Assembly (NCBI RefSeq): GCF_000617845.2
Contig: NZ_DF820426.1
Coordinates: 186,001 to 250,000, forward strand
DNA: 64,000 nt
Origin: Bradyrhizobium sp. DOA9
Lineage (GTDB): Bacteria > Pseudomonadota > Alphaproteobacteria > Rhizobiales > Xanthobacteraceae
Reading direction: 5' to 3'
Notes under the pieces: model-generated
The model's database searches: none
Told to the model about the DNA's origin: nothing
What the model saw: the letters and a program-made list of their open reading frames with translations, nothing else
Program-made: the position numbers and the translations under genes
Shown: piece by piece, positions 1-8,907 of the stretch
How the letters are laid out: every line of letters starts with the position of its first letter
How positions within the stretch are numbered: the first letter of the stretch is position 1

Positions 1-1
1 C

Positions 2-901
2 GGGATCGAAGCAGATCTGACCGTCACGCGCGAAGGCCCAAAGCGTTTCCTCATCGTGACCGCGGCGGCAACACAGGTGAAGGATTTCGCCTGGCTGACC
101 CGCCACATTCCCGAAGGCGCAAGAGCGATCGCAACGGATGTCAGCTCAGCCTACGCCGTGCTCGGCGTGATGGGCCCGAAATCGAGGGATCTCCTGAGCA
201 AGCTCACCGATGCGGACCTCTCTAACTCGGCCTTCCCCTTCGCAACCTCCCGCATCATCGACCTCGGCTACGCCAAAGTCAGGGCAAGCCGCATCACCTA
301 TGTGGGCGAACTCGGCTGGGAATTGTACATCCCGACTGAATTCGCTCAGGGCGTCTACGATTGCATCGCCTTTGAAGGCAAGACAGCAAACATGCGCCTT
401 GCCGGCTATCACGCTATGAATTCTCTGCGCATGGAGAAGGGCTACCGTCATTGGGGGCATGACATCACGGACGAGGACAGCCCCCTCGAAGCAGGCCTCG
501 GCTTTGCCGTGGCGTGGTCGAAACCGCTGGGCTTCATTGGGAAAGAGGCGTTGCTGCGCCAGAAGGAAGCAGGGCCCCGGCGGAAAATGATCCATCTCGC
601 GCTCAACGATCCGAACGTGCTGATCTACCATAACGAGCCGATCTGGCACGACGGACGGCTCGCCGGCCGCGTCACCTCGGGCATGTATGGACACACGATC
701 GGGACCTGCTTGGGATTGGGCTTCATCGACAATCCCGAGGGCATTATCGATGCCTCCTTCCTGAAGGGCGGAAGGGTGGAAATTGAAGTCGCCGGCGTGC
801 GTATACCCGCCCAGGCATCGCTGCGTCCCTTCTACGACCCGGCCAATAGCCGCGTGAAGGATGTGCAGGGGAGTGCTCCTGTTCTGGCTGCGGCCTCCTA
901 G
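2..901 (+). CDS. FAD-dependent demethylase (dimethylglycine/sarcosine dehydrogenase family), C-terminal GcvT part; 5' end outside window
   Basis: The frame is open from base 2 and the protein clearly starts before the window, so only about 299 C-terminal residues are seen. They align along their whole length with the C-terminal third of the FAD/GcvT protein at 16380-18833: both contain the GIEAD, SDLSNSAFPFA, YVGELGWELY, RMEKGYRHWGHDI and GFIG(K/R)EALLRQKE blocks. In this family (dimethylglycine and sarcosine dehydrogenases) the GcvT-like domain binds tetrahydrofolate and receives the methyl group oxidised by the FAD domain, giving 5,10-methylene-THF. purU and folD lie 15 bases downstream, which fits methyl-group disposal. 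An ATG at 56 lies inside the conserved domain and is not a credible start. The substrate cannot be told from sequence. Confidence 0.9.
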   Translation, partial: GIEADLTVTREGPKRFLIVTAAATQVKDFAWLTRHIPEGARAIATDVSSAYAVLGVMGPKSRDLLSKLTDADLSNSAFPFATSRIIDLGYAKVRASRITYVGELGWELYIPTEFAQGVYDCIAFEGKTANMRLAGYHAMNSLRMEKGYRHWGHDITDEDSPLEAGLGFAVAWSKPLGFIGKEALLRQKEAGPRRKMIHLALNDPNVLIYHNEPIWHDGRLAGRVTSGMYGHTIGTCLGLGFIDNPEGIIDASFLKGGRVEIEVAGVRIPAQASLRPFYDPANSRVKDVQGSAPVLAAAS

Positions 902-916
902 ACGAGCGATATTACC

Positions 917-1852
917 ATGACCGAAGCGACCTTAATCGAACATCGAACGATCCGTGCCGAAAGACCAGCTGCGGCCGCCGCAGGCGATTCGAAGAGCCAC
1001 TCCCAAGGTCCCGATTTTGTTCTGACCTTCTCCTGTCCAGACCGGATCGGAATCGTCCATGCCGTATCGGGCTTTCTATCCAGCCACGGCTGCAACATCC
1101 GCGACAGTGCTCAGTTTTCGGACCCAAGCGTCGGAACGTTCTTCATGCGTGTGTCCTTCGATGCACCGGGCGTTTCGCAGGCCGACATGCAGTCCGAATT
1201 CGAGGAAGTCGCGAGCCGGTTCGGCATGAACTCGCAATTCCACGACTGCAAGTCGAAACCCCGTCTCCTGGTCATGGTGTCGAAGGCCGGGCACTGCCTG
1301 AACGATCTGCTATTCCGATACGCCACCGGCACTCTGGCCGTCGAGATCCCGTTGATCGTCTCCAATCACCGGGATTTCTACCGCCTTGCAGCTTCTTACG
1401 ACATTCCGTTCCATCATCTGCCGATCAGCTCGGAGACAAAAGCCGCGCAAGAATCGAAGCTGCTCGAGCTGGTCGAGCAGGAGCAGATCGATCTCGTCGT
1501 CTTGGCGCGGTACATGCAGGTCTTGTCCGACAACCTTTGTCAGAAGATGTCCGGGCGGATCATCAACATCCACCATTCTTTCCTGCCGAGCTTCAAGGGA
1601 GCCCGACCCTACCATCAAGCCCATGCCCGGGGGGTCAAGCTGATCGGTGCTACGGCGCACTACGTCACTGCAGATCTGGACGAAGGACCGATCATCGAAC
1701 AGGACGTCTTGCGAGTAGACCATGGGCTGACGCCGGATGAACTTTCGTCGATTGGACGAGACGTGGAAGCGTGGGTTCTGGCGCGTGCCGTCAAGCTGCA
1801 CGCAGAACACCGGATCCTCATGAACGGCCACCGCACGGTGATCTTCCGATGA
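917..1852 (+). CDS. purU: Formyltetrahydrofolate deformylase
   Basis: 311 residues. It hydrolyses 10-formyl-THF to formate and THF in the cytoplasm. An ACT domain occupies roughly residues 35-110 (PDRIGIVHAVSGFL, then CNIRDSAQF). It is followed by a formyltransferase-fold catalytic domain with the SNHRDF block, the HHSFLPSFKGA histidine motif and the aspartate in TADLDEGPIIEQD, the residues expected for the catalytic Asn-His-Asp set. The N-terminal 30 residues are Ala-rich and not conserved in the family, so a later start is possible. The stop overlaps the folD start as ATGA. Together with folD and the upstream GcvT-type demethylase it would recycle THF loaded with methyl-derived carbon. Confidence 0.95.
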   Translation: MTEATLIEHRTIRAERPAAAAAGDSKSHSQGPDFVLTFSCPDRIGIVHAVSGFLSSHGCNIRDSAQFSDPSVGTFFMRVSFDAPGVSQADMQSEFEEVASRFGMNSQFHDCKSKPRLLVMVSKAGHCLNDLLFRYATGTLAVEIPLIVSNHRDFYRLAASYDIPFHHLPISSETKAAQESKLLELVEQEQIDLVVLARYMQVLSDNLCQKMSGRIINIHHSFLPSFKGARPYHQAHARGVKLIGATAHYVTADLDEGPIIEQDVLRVDHGLTPDELSSIGRDVEAWVLARAVKLHAEHRILMNGHRTVIFR

Positions 1853-2766
1853 CAAAGCAGGATATTGAGCGCGCCGACAGACGTGAAACCATTCTCATAG
1901 ACGGTGCCGCCGTCGCGGCAAGCCTCCATTCCGAGCTGCGAAGCGCAGTCGAGAACCTCGTCGAGAGAGGGCTTACGCCGGGATTAGCGGTCGTCCTCGT
2001 CGGCAACGATCCGGCAAGTTCGGTATACGTCCGAAACAAGATCCGCCGCTCCGTAGAAGCCGGCTTACGCTCGTTTCATCACGAGCTGCCGAGCACGACA
2101 AGCGAAACGGATCTCCTGGCCCTAATCGACAGGCTCAATTCCGCAGACGACGTCGACGGCATTCTCGTCCAATTGCCGCTGCCGTCCCATATCGACGCCC
2201 AAAAGGTGACGTCGGCCATCGATCCAGCCAAAGACGTCGATGGCTTTCACCCCATGAACGTCGGCAAGCTCTCCCTCGGCGGCGAGGCGCTGATTCCCTG
2301 TACCCCCCTCGGCTGTATGCTCCTGATCAAGGGAGTTCGCAGCCAGCTCGCTGGACTAAACGCTGTCATTGTCGGACGTTCCAACATCGTCGGTAAGCCG
2401 CTTGCGCAACTCTTGCTTCGAGAGAACTGCACGGTCACGATCGCGCATTCCAGGACCGCCGATCTGCCTTCCGTATGCCGCCGGGCGGACATTCTCGTAG
2501 CCGCTGCAGGTCAGCCGGAGCTCATTTCCGGTGACTGGGTCAAACCCGGCGCCATCGTTATCGATGTCGGCATCAACCGGGTTCAGCGTGAAGGACGCCA
2601 GATATTGGTCGGCGACGTCGCTTTCGAAAGCGCACGCGCCGTCGCCGGCGCGATCACTCCTGTTCCGGGCGGGGTCGGTCCGATGACGATCGCCTGCCTT
2701 CTCCGTAATACGATTGAAGCGGCCTGCCGCCGGCACGGGGCGGCATCGCCCCTTCGTACCCTCTGA
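1849..2766 (+). CDS. folD: Bifunctional methylenetetrahydrofolate dehydrogenase / methenyltetrahydrofolate cyclohydrolase
   Basis: 305 residues. It interconverts 5,10-methylene-THF, 5,10-methenyl-THF and 10-formyl-THF using NADP. Seen: the SSVYVRNK block with the catalytic lysine, the GILVQLPLP motif, DVDGFHP, the Rossmann VGRSNIVGKP block and the C-terminal TPVPGGVGPMT signature. The start chosen is the ATG overlapping the purU stop (ATGA); the frame is open further upstream, but that part lies inside purU. The gene probably duplicates a housekeeping folD elsewhere, as often seen in methyl-group catabolic clusters. Its products feed PurU directly. A 126-base spacer without a recognisable gene separates it from the next gene. 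Confidence 0.95.
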   Translation: MTKQDIERADRRETILIDGAAVAASLHSELRSAVENLVERGLTPGLAVVLVGNDPASSVYVRNKIRRSVEAGLRSFHHELPSTTSETDLLALIDRLNSADDVDGILVQLPLPSHIDAQKVTSAIDPAKDVDGFHPMNVGKLSLGGEALIPCTPLGCMLLIKGVRSQLAGLNAVIVGRSNIVGKPLAQLLLRENCTVTIAHSRTADLPSVCRRADILVAAAGQPELISGDWVKPGAIVIDVGINRVQREGRQILVGDVAFESARAVAGAITPVPGGVGPMTIACLLRNTIEAACRRHGAASPLRTL

Positions 2767-2892
2767 GCAGCAACCGATGTGCTCCTGCGACCGACGACGG
2801 CACGGCTTCATGTTCGGAATGTGCTCCAGGCTGCCGGACGGGCTGGAGTCCACGCTCATCGTATCAGGCCGTAGCGAGAGGCCTCCCGCCGG

Positions 2893-3648
2893 ATGAACCC
2901 TTCCTCAGCAGGTGACCGCAGCGAGATCGACAGACCCAAGCTCTTGCAGGTCTGTCAGATCCACGTGTCCTACGTGGCTGGCGTCGACGTCGTTCACGGC
3001 GTCTCGCTCGACGTCAATCTCGGCGAAGTGGTGTGCCTCCTTGGCCGCAATGGTGCAGGCAAGACAACGCTGATCAAGGCCTTGTGCGGCCTGCTCCCCG
3101 TCAACAGCGGGCAGCTCACGTTCGACGGGACGTCCCTTCTAGGTGTACGGCCGGCAGAGATCGTCGCTGCTGGAATTGCAGTCGTTCCTGAAGGACGACG
3201 TGTCTTTTCCAACCTGACCGTTGCGGAGAATCTCGCAATGGGAGCCTATTCTCGTCGCAATGGCCTGGGCCCCTCCTGGCGCTTTGATCGCGCCTACGAT
3301 CTCTTCCCCCGCTTGGCAGAACGCCGGACCCAATTGGCCGGCACCCTATCCGGCGGCGAGCAGCAGATGCTCGCGATGGCCCGCGCCTTGATGGCGCAGC
3401 CGCGCTTGCTCCTGCTTGACGAACCGTCGATGGGGCTTGCGCCTCTGCTGATCAATCTGATCTTCGACACGATCAATCGGCTGGCCATGAACGGCATGAC
3501 CGTTCTCCTCGTCGAGCAGAACGCGACAGCCGCCCTCGATATTGCCGATCGTGCCTACGTCCTCGAGCGCGGCACGATCGTGAAGTCGGGCCTTGCAGGC
3601 TCACTTGAAAGAGATTCGGAGATCCAGCGCAGTTATCTAGGCGTCTAA
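2893..3648 (+). CDS. livF: Branched-chain amino acid-type ABC transporter, ATPase LivF (system A)
   Basis: 251 residues, ATP-binding subunit of a HAAT/Liv-type importer. Walker A GRNGAGKTT is at residues 51-59, the signature LSGGEQQ at 152-158, and Walker B (LLLLDEPSMGLAP) follows. The GRRVFSNLTVAENL block and the short C-terminus without a regulatory domain identify LivF rather than LivG. It heads the first transporter set, F-K-H-M-G, which ends at 7536. The ligand cannot be read from sequence; the link to demethylase and folate genes suggests an N-methylated compound rather than leucine. Confidence 0.93.
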   Translation: MNPSSAGDRSEIDRPKLLQVCQIHVSYVAGVDVVHGVSLDVNLGEVVCLLGRNGAGKTTLIKALCGLLPVNSGQLTFDGTSLLGVRPAEIVAAGIAVVPEGRRVFSNLTVAENLAMGAYSRRNGLGPSWRFDRAYDLFPRLAERRTQLAGTLSGGEQQMLAMARALMAQPRLLLLDEPSMGLAPLLINLIFDTINRLAMNGMTVLLVEQNATAALDIADRAYVLERGTIVKSGLAGSLERDSEIQRSYLGV

Positions 3649-3675
3649 AGTTATTAGCATCAGGAGGATTGGAAG

Positions 3676-4803
3676 ATGATACTCACTCGCGCTTCACTAG
3701 CCGCAACTGTTCTTCTCTCCTTTGCCTCCTCGGCCATGGCGAAGGACTTTCCGGTCGGGTTTTTCGGCCCCCTGTCGGGCCCTGCCGCAGCCTACGGCTC
3801 TGAAAGTCTTTCCGGCGCCCAATTCGCCCTGGAAGAGATCAACGCCGGATATTTGGGCGCGGACAAGATAAAGCTCATTCCGGCCGACGACACCGCAAGC
3901 CCCGGCGTTGCCGCTCAGGCCGTTCAGCGGATGATAGACGTCGATGACGTCGTTGCAGTCGTCGGTGGCTCCACCAGCGCCGGCACGGCTGCGGCCATCG
4001 AGGTCACGAAAGAAGCAAAAGTGCCCCAGCTCTCGCCGCTCGCAGTGGACAGCGCCCTGACGCAGGCACGAAACCCCTGGTTCGCGCGAATTGCGCAATC
4101 CTCGACGGCCTGGGCGGAGCGTACGGCGGAGTGGCTGAAGAATAACAAGGGAGCAAGGAGCGCCTACCTTCTTGCTCGCAACGATAATTTCGGGGTGCCG
4201 CTCGCCGAAGCGTTCGAAAGAAAGGCCAAGGAAATCGGGCTCGAGCTCAAGGGTCGGATTGCCTACGAGCCATCCTCACGCGAGTTCAAGCCCACCTTGG
4301 CAAGCGTGGCGTCGGCAAATCCCGACTATCTCGTGCTCTGGGGCTACTACACCGAAGCAGGCCTGATGGCAAAACAGATGGCCGAGATGCAGATCAAACT
4401 GCCCTTCTACGTCGGAAGCGCCATTGGGATCGATCAGTTTCGCGACATCGCAGGACCTGCGGCAGAGGGGACCTACGGCCTTCTGTATTATCTGGCGGGC
4501 TCGATCGAAACGGACGCCGGAAAGCATTTTGTTCAGAAATGGAACGAGCGCTATCACAGGGCACCCACTCAATACGAGGGTATGGGCTATGACGCCATGT
4601 ACGTCCTGGCTGGCGCGATGAAGCGCGCCGCCGCAAGCGGGGGCGTCACCAAGCAAAAAATTCGCGACGAAATCTTCAGCACCAGGGAATTCCAGGGCGC
4701 GACCGGCCCCATCACCATCTTGCCAAACGGGGATGCGGAGCGCCCTCTGCCGATGGCCGAGCTCGTCGGCGGCAAGGTCAAACTCGATACGCTGCTTCAC
4801 TAA
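3676..4803 (+). CDS. Periplasmic ligand-binding protein of Liv-type ABC transporter (system A)
   Basis: 375 residues with a Sec signal peptide (residues 1-22, positive start, hydrophobic core, cut after AMA). The mature part is a type-I periplasmic binding fold (Peripla_BP_6), recognised by the GFFGPLSGPAAAYG start, the GGSTSAGTAAA strand-loop and the C-terminal QGATGPITILPNGDA block. An AGGAGG ribosome site precedes the ATG. It lies between livF and livH, so it is the ligand-capture subunit of system A. It is clearly different from the binding proteins at 7678 and 22312, so the three transporters probably take different ligands. Confidence 0.93.
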   Translation: MILTRASLAATVLLSFASSAMAKDFPVGFFGPLSGPAAAYGSESLSGAQFALEEINAGYLGADKIKLIPADDTASPGVAAQAVQRMIDVDDVVAVVGGSTSAGTAAAIEVTKEAKVPQLSPLAVDSALTQARNPWFARIAQSSTAWAERTAEWLKNNKGARSAYLLARNDNFGVPLAEAFERKAKEIGLELKGRIAYEPSSREFKPTLASVASANPDYLVLWGYYTEAGLMAKQMAEMQIKLPFYVGSAIGIDQFRDIAGPAAEGTYGLLYYLAGSIETDAGKHFVQKWNERYHRAPTQYEGMGYDAMYVLAGAMKRAAASGGVTKQKIRDEIFSTREFQGATGPITILPNGDAERPLPMAELVGGKVKLDTLLH

Positions 4804-4827
4804 AGGCGGCGCAAGGCGCGTTCAACC

Positions 4828-5694
4828 ATGAATTTCTCGCTTCAGCTGCTGAGCGGACTGGCGGTCGGTTGCATCTACAGCCTGGTGGCTGTTGGATTCA
4901 GCATGGTTTACCGTGCCATGGGACTGGTTAATTTCGCCCAGGGCGATTTGATGATGATCGGAGCCTTCATTGGCTACTCGATCATCGTCAACCTTCCTGG
5001 TCTCCCGTTCTGGCTGGTCGTTCCGCTGGCAGCGGCGATCACCGCCTGTTTGGGCTATGCCGTTGCTCAAAGCGCGCTCTGGCCCGCGATGCAGCGCGGT
5101 GCCAGCCAAACCTACCTCGTCCTGCTGACACTGGGGATCGGTATCATCCTCAGCAACGGCGCCCGGCTCGTCTGGGGAGCAAATCCGCTCGTCTATCCGA
5201 TCCCCCTTACGCACGAGACGCTCAGGATCTGGGATTATCCCGTACCGGCGGTCTATCCTTTCATTGCCCTGACAATGGTGGCGTTGATCGCCGGTCTGAA
5301 CGTCCTCTTCACCCGGACCTGGATTGGCCTCTCCTTGCGGGCGGCAGCCGACGACGCTCAGACCGCGTCAGTCATGGGCGTAAATCACCGCCTCGCGTCT
5401 GCGATTTCTTTTGCCCTGGCCGCCGGCATTGGAGCTGCGGCCGGGGTTCTCTATGCGCCAATCACATTCGTATCTGCCGACATGGGTATGATCGGGATAA
5501 AGGCGTTTGCCGCCGCCGTGCTCGGCTCCCTCGGCAGCATTCCAGGATCGGTGATTGGAGGGTTTGTGATCGGGATCGGCGAAACGCTCGGAGGTCAACT
5601 CGTTTCGTCCGAATATCAGGACAGCTTGGCGTTCCTGCTCATGATCGGCATCCTGCTCATAAAGCCAACCGGACTGATGGGAAGGAAGGGCTAA
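4828..5694 (+). CDS. livH: Liv-type ABC transporter permease LivH (system A)
   Basis: 288 residues, an inner-membrane protein with about eight hydrophobic segments. The start (LQLLSGLAVGCIYSLVAVGFSMVYRAMGLVNFAQGD) and the end (AFLLMIGILLIKPTGLMG, with an AAVLGSLGSIPG block before it) are typical of the LivH half of the channel. It follows the binding-protein gene by 24 bases and is followed by livM after 4 bases, so the genes are co-transcribed. It pairs with LivM to form the translocation pore energised by LivF and LivG. Confidence 0.92.
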   Translation: MNFSLQLLSGLAVGCIYSLVAVGFSMVYRAMGLVNFAQGDLMMIGAFIGYSIIVNLPGLPFWLVVPLAAAITACLGYAVAQSALWPAMQRGASQTYLVLLTLGIGIILSNGARLVWGANPLVYPIPLTHETLRIWDYPVPAVYPFIALTMVALIAGLNVLFTRTWIGLSLRAAADDAQTASVMGVNHRLASAISFALAAGIGAAAGVLYAPITFVSADMGMIGIKAFAAAVLGSLGSIPGSVIGGFVIGIGETLGGQLVSSEYQDSLAFLLMIGILLIKPTGLMGRKG

Positions 5695-5698
5695 CGGC

Positions 5699-6715
5699 GT
5701 GCACGAGGCTGTCTTGTCAACAATTGCGAAGGAAGCACATACCGCTTCTCATCAAAGCACGAGCGGCGTCAGCCGGCATCGTCGCGACTGGGCAGCTTTT
5801 GCCGTGATCGTCGGCATTCTCTGGTGTTTGCCCTTAAGTCTTGGCGGCTTCTACCTTTACCTTGGCCTTGCGGTCGCAATTTACGCAATTTCTGCCCTCG
5901 GCCTGCAGATCATGGTCGGCCTTGCCGGACAACTTTCCCTTGGACACGCAGCTTTCATGGGAATTGGAGCTTACACCTCGGTCCTTCTTCAGAAGAATGC
6001 CGGCGTCCCTTTTCCTGCAGCGCTGGCAGCGGCGGCGCTGGCAGCCGCTGCCGCAGGACTGCTGATGGCGCAATTGATCCGCTTGTCAGGCGTCTATTTC
6101 AAGATCGCGACCTTCGGCTTCGGGGTCGTCGTGCATCAGATCCTATCGAACTGGACGGCTCTGACCGGCGGCAGCGCGGGAGTGCGCGCAATCCCTGCGA
6201 TTGGCGTCTTGGGTTTTCAAATCGAGACGCGTACAGGCCTGTTTGTGTGTGAGGCGCTGACGCTCACGCTGCTCTATGCGCTCCTCATCCGCCTCAGCCA
6301 CGGAAAGATCGGCCGCGCGTTTCGGGCTTTAGGCCAGAACGAAGCGGCCGCTCGCAGCGTCGGGATTGCGGTGGCGCGCTATCGAATGATGGTCATCACG
6401 CTTGGTTGCGCAATCGCTGGGATAGCAGGCGCATATCTGCCACATCTCATGCGCTTCCTAAGCCCGGAGAGTTTCACCTGGTATGAGTCACTCACCTGTC
6501 TGATCATGATCACGCTGGGCGGTCTGGGATCGCTGCCTGGCGCTATCATCGGCGCGGCGATCCTGATTGTCGCTCCCGAATATCTGCGGGATTTTGCCCA
6601 GTACAAGATGTTCGCTTTCGGGATTCTACTCGTCGCCTCGATGATCCTCCTGCCACGTGGAATTGCCGGCGCCGGCATGTCCTTGAGCCGCGGCAAACGG
6701 ATGCATGCGCAATGA
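5699..6715 (+). CDS. livM: Liv-type ABC transporter permease LivM (system A)
   Basis: 338 residues, multi-spanning inner-membrane protein. The block GLAGQLSLGHAAFMGIGAYTS is the LivM signature, and the ITLGGLGSLPGAIIGAA segment near the C-terminus is the conserved permease loop. The start is a GTG 4 bases after livH; the first 35 residues are hydrophilic and poorly conserved, so a later start is possible. The stop overlaps the next ATG as ATGA, which indicates translational coupling with livG. Confidence 0.92.
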   Translation: MHEAVLSTIAKEAHTASHQSTSGVSRHRRDWAAFAVIVGILWCLPLSLGGFYLYLGLAVAIYAISALGLQIMVGLAGQLSLGHAAFMGIGAYTSVLLQKNAGVPFPAALAAAALAAAAAGLLMAQLIRLSGVYFKIATFGFGVVVHQILSNWTALTGGSAGVRAIPAIGVLGFQIETRTGLFVCEALTLTLLYALLIRLSHGKIGRAFRALGQNEAAARSVGIAVARYRMMVITLGCAIAGIAGAYLPHLMRFLSPESFTWYESLTCLIMITLGGLGSLPGAIIGAAILIVAPEYLRDFAQYKMFAFGILLVASMILLPRGIAGAGMSLSRGKRMHAQ

Positions 6716-7536
6716 AATCCAGTCAAACAATCCTGACGCTGCGCGGCGTCACCCGCAGATTCGGCGGCCTTGTGGCGGTCAACAAACTGTCGATCGAGGT
6801 CAAGGAGGCAAGCATACACGGCCTCATTGGACCAAACGGCGCGGGAAAAAGCACTGCCTTCGATCTGATATCAGGCCTCACCAGCGCAGACGCCGGCGAG
6901 ATAATCTTCAGAGGCGAGATCGTCACGCATAGAGCTCCCGAGTCCCGGGTCGCCGCCGGTATCTGCCGCACTTTTCAGACCCCGAAGCTGTTTGACGAGA
7001 TGAGCGTGCTGGATGTGGTCGCAACAGGGCGGCATCTGCACAACGCGCTTGGTTTGTGGGGCAGCATGTTCTCCATTGCCAGAAAGCGTGCAGAAGAGGC
7101 CCGGACAATTTCCGCCGCCAGAGAATTTCTGACGACCGTGGGTCTCGGCGCGAAGGCAGACGCTCCGGTCGCGGATCTGTCTTACGGTGAGCGGCGGCTC
7201 GTCGAGATCGCCCGTGCATTGGCGACCGAGCCAAAGCTGCTGCTGCTCGACGAAGTCACCTCGGGCTTGAACCCCGTCGAGACCGCCTCCGTCGGCGAGC
7301 TTCTGCGTGAACTGGTCCGGCTAGGTCTTACGATCATGCTGGTTGAACACGACATGAAGTTCGTCATGGGACTTTGTGACGACATCACCGTGATGAACTA
7401 CGGCTCGGTGATCGCACAGGGAAGCCCCGGCGAGATCGTCCAGAACCCTGACGTCGTGGCCGCTTATCTCGGAAGCCCCAGGGACGGACAGCGATCTCGC
7501 AGAAGCCTCAGAGCGGATGCGCCGGCTTGCCCGTGA
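6712..7536 (+). CDS. livG: Liv-type ABC transporter ATPase LivG (system A)
   Basis: 274 residues. Walker A GPNGAGKST is at residues 40-48; the signature is LSYGERR and Walker B LLLLDEVTSGLNP, followed by EHDMKFVMGLCD. The ICRTFQTPKLF Q-loop is characteristic of LivG. Note Val in place of the usual Pro after the Walker B Asp-Glu (DEV instead of DEP). It is coupled to livM by an ATGA overlap and ends the first transporter set. About 140 bases then separate it from the second set, the longest gap in this stretch. Confidence 0.92.
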   Translation: MKSSQTILTLRGVTRRFGGLVAVNKLSIEVKEASIHGLIGPNGAGKSTAFDLISGLTSADAGEIIFRGEIVTHRAPESRVAAGICRTFQTPKLFDEMSVLDVVATGRHLHNALGLWGSMFSIARKRAEEARTISAAREFLTTVGLGAKADAPVADLSYGERRLVEIARALATEPKLLLLDEVTSGLNPVETASVGELLRELVRLGLTIMLVEHDMKFVMGLCDDITVMNYGSVIAQGSPGEIVQNPDVVAAYLGSPRDGQRSRRSLRADAPACP

Positions 7537-7617
7537 CCCGCTCCGGAAGGGGATCAAACGGCAGGGCCTTCTATGCCTAGCATGCCCTTCTGTGAAATTT
7601 TGCCTCATATTTTCATA

Positions 7618-7646
7618 TTGACAGAATAATTCGCCAAGATTTAGCC
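7618..7646 (+). promoter_or_regulatory. Possible promoter of the second transporter operon
   Basis: In the only sizeable gap of the left operons there is a perfect -35 box TTGACA (7618-7623) followed, after 17 bases, by TTAGCC (7641-7646), a weak -10 box. The surrounding 40 bases are A+T-rich. The start codon at 7678 with its GGGGAGGA ribosome site lies about 32 bases downstream. Only the -35 box is strong, so this is a candidate. Confidence 0.35.
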
Positions 7647-7677
7647 TTTGCATGGCGAGAACGGGGAGGATTTTCAA

Positions 7678-8895
7678 ATGCCGGCCATGTTGAAGAGCTT
7701 GAAAAGTGCTGCGCGATCAACCGGTTTCCTCCTGGCCGCACTCTGTTGCGGCTCCTCCACAAGCTTTGCGGATGATTTCAAGATCGCTTTGATCACGAGC
7801 ACGACCGGCGCGTTCGAGGCCTATGCCAAGCAAGCGCAGATCGGTCTGCAGCTCGGTCTGGAGTACGCCACAAAAGGCACGCTGAAGGTGAACGGGCGGC
7901 CGATCGTCGTGATTCAGAAGGATGACCAGCTCAAACCCGATCGCGCGCGCGCCCTGATCGAAGAATCCTTTCAGGACGACAAGGCAGACATCGCGGTCGG
8001 AAGTACCTCGTCTGCGACCACGCTCGCCATGATGCCCGTTGCCGAGGAGCTCAAGAAGCCCCTCGTGGTCGACGTCGCCGGCGCGGACAGTATCACGGGC
8101 GACAAGTGGAACAGATACGTGGTCCGGACCGGCCGGACCGTCGGCCAGGAAGCGATGGCATCGGCCTCGCTTCTGGCGGCGAAAGACACGTCCATCGCCG
8201 TCCTCGCTCAAGACTATGTTTTTGGCCGCGAGAGTGCGCAGGTTTTCAAATCGGCGGCGACAAAGGCCGGCGCAGCGGTTGTTGCGGAAGAGTTCCTGCC
8301 GATCAACACCACCGACTTCACCGGCGTTGCGCAGCGCGTCTTCGACGCCCTGAAGGATCGCCCCGGCAGGAAGCTCCTGTGGGTCAATTGGGTCGGCGCG
8401 AGCCCGATCGCCAAAATCAACGCAATGGATCCGGCTCGCTACGGCATTGAACTCGCGACCACCGCGGCACCGCTCCAGGGAATGGCTGCATACAAAGGCA
8501 TTCCTAATCTGACCGGCGCGACGCCGTATTATTATGAGGTCGTCACCAATCCTCAGAACGACTGGCTGGTCGCCGAGCACAAGAAGCGGTTCAATTCTCC
8601 GCCCGACGTCGGCACGGCGTTCGCCTTCGATGCAGCTCTCGCCATCGTCAATGCGGTCACGGCGACAGGCGGTTCAGACCCCGAAAAGCTGATTGCCGCC
8701 TTCGAAGGCATGTCCTTCGAAGGGTCATCCGGCAAGCTCACTATCCGCAAGGAGAATCACCAGGCGCTTCATGATTTCTACGGCGTCACCTACACGACGG
8801 TGCCGGGCGTCGAATGGGCCGTGCCCAAGCTGCTCAAGGCCTTCAGCGGCGAAGAGTTGAACTCCATGCTGACTTCGATGGCCAAAAGCAAGTAG
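7678..8895 (+). CDS. Periplasmic ligand-binding protein of Liv-type ABC transporter (system B)
   Basis: 405 residues. The ATG at 7678 is preceded by a strong GGGGAGGA site, so it is preferred over an in-frame ATG at 7648. A signal peptide covers residues 1-31 (cut after SFA). The mature protein has the type-I periplasmic binding fold: FKIALITSTTGAFEAYAKQ at the start, VGSTSSATTLAMMPVAEE in the first lobe and AVLAQDYVFGRESAQ in the second. It heads the second transporter set, ordered binding protein, G, F, H, M. It is only distantly similar to the binding proteins at 3676 and 22312, pointing to another ligand. Confidence 0.93.
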   Translation: MPAMLKSLKSAARSTGFLLAALCCGSSTSFADDFKIALITSTTGAFEAYAKQAQIGLQLGLEYATKGTLKVNGRPIVVIQKDDQLKPDRARALIEESFQDDKADIAVGSTSSATTLAMMPVAEELKKPLVVDVAGADSITGDKWNRYVVRTGRTVGQEAMASASLLAAKDTSIAVLAQDYVFGRESAQVFKSAATKAGAAVVAEEFLPINTTDFTGVAQRVFDALKDRPGRKLLWVNWVGASPIAKINAMDPARYGIELATTAAPLQGMAAYKGIPNLTGATPYYYEVVTNPQNDWLVAEHKKRFNSPPDVGTAFAFDAALAIVNAVTATGGSDPEKLIAAFEGMSFEGSSGKLTIRKENHQALHDFYGVTYTTVPGVEWAVPKLLKAFSGEELNSMLTSMAKSK

Positions 8896-8907
8896 GCCGC
8901 ATCAGCC

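Noticed and set aside
146..694. Long minus-strand open frame opposite the first demethylase
   Set aside because: Mirror frame of a G+C-rich gene; the plus strand is clearly coding and colinear with its paralogue.
2714..2896. Small open frame between folD and livF
   Set aside because: Starts inside folD and has no motif or ribosome site; treated as spacer.
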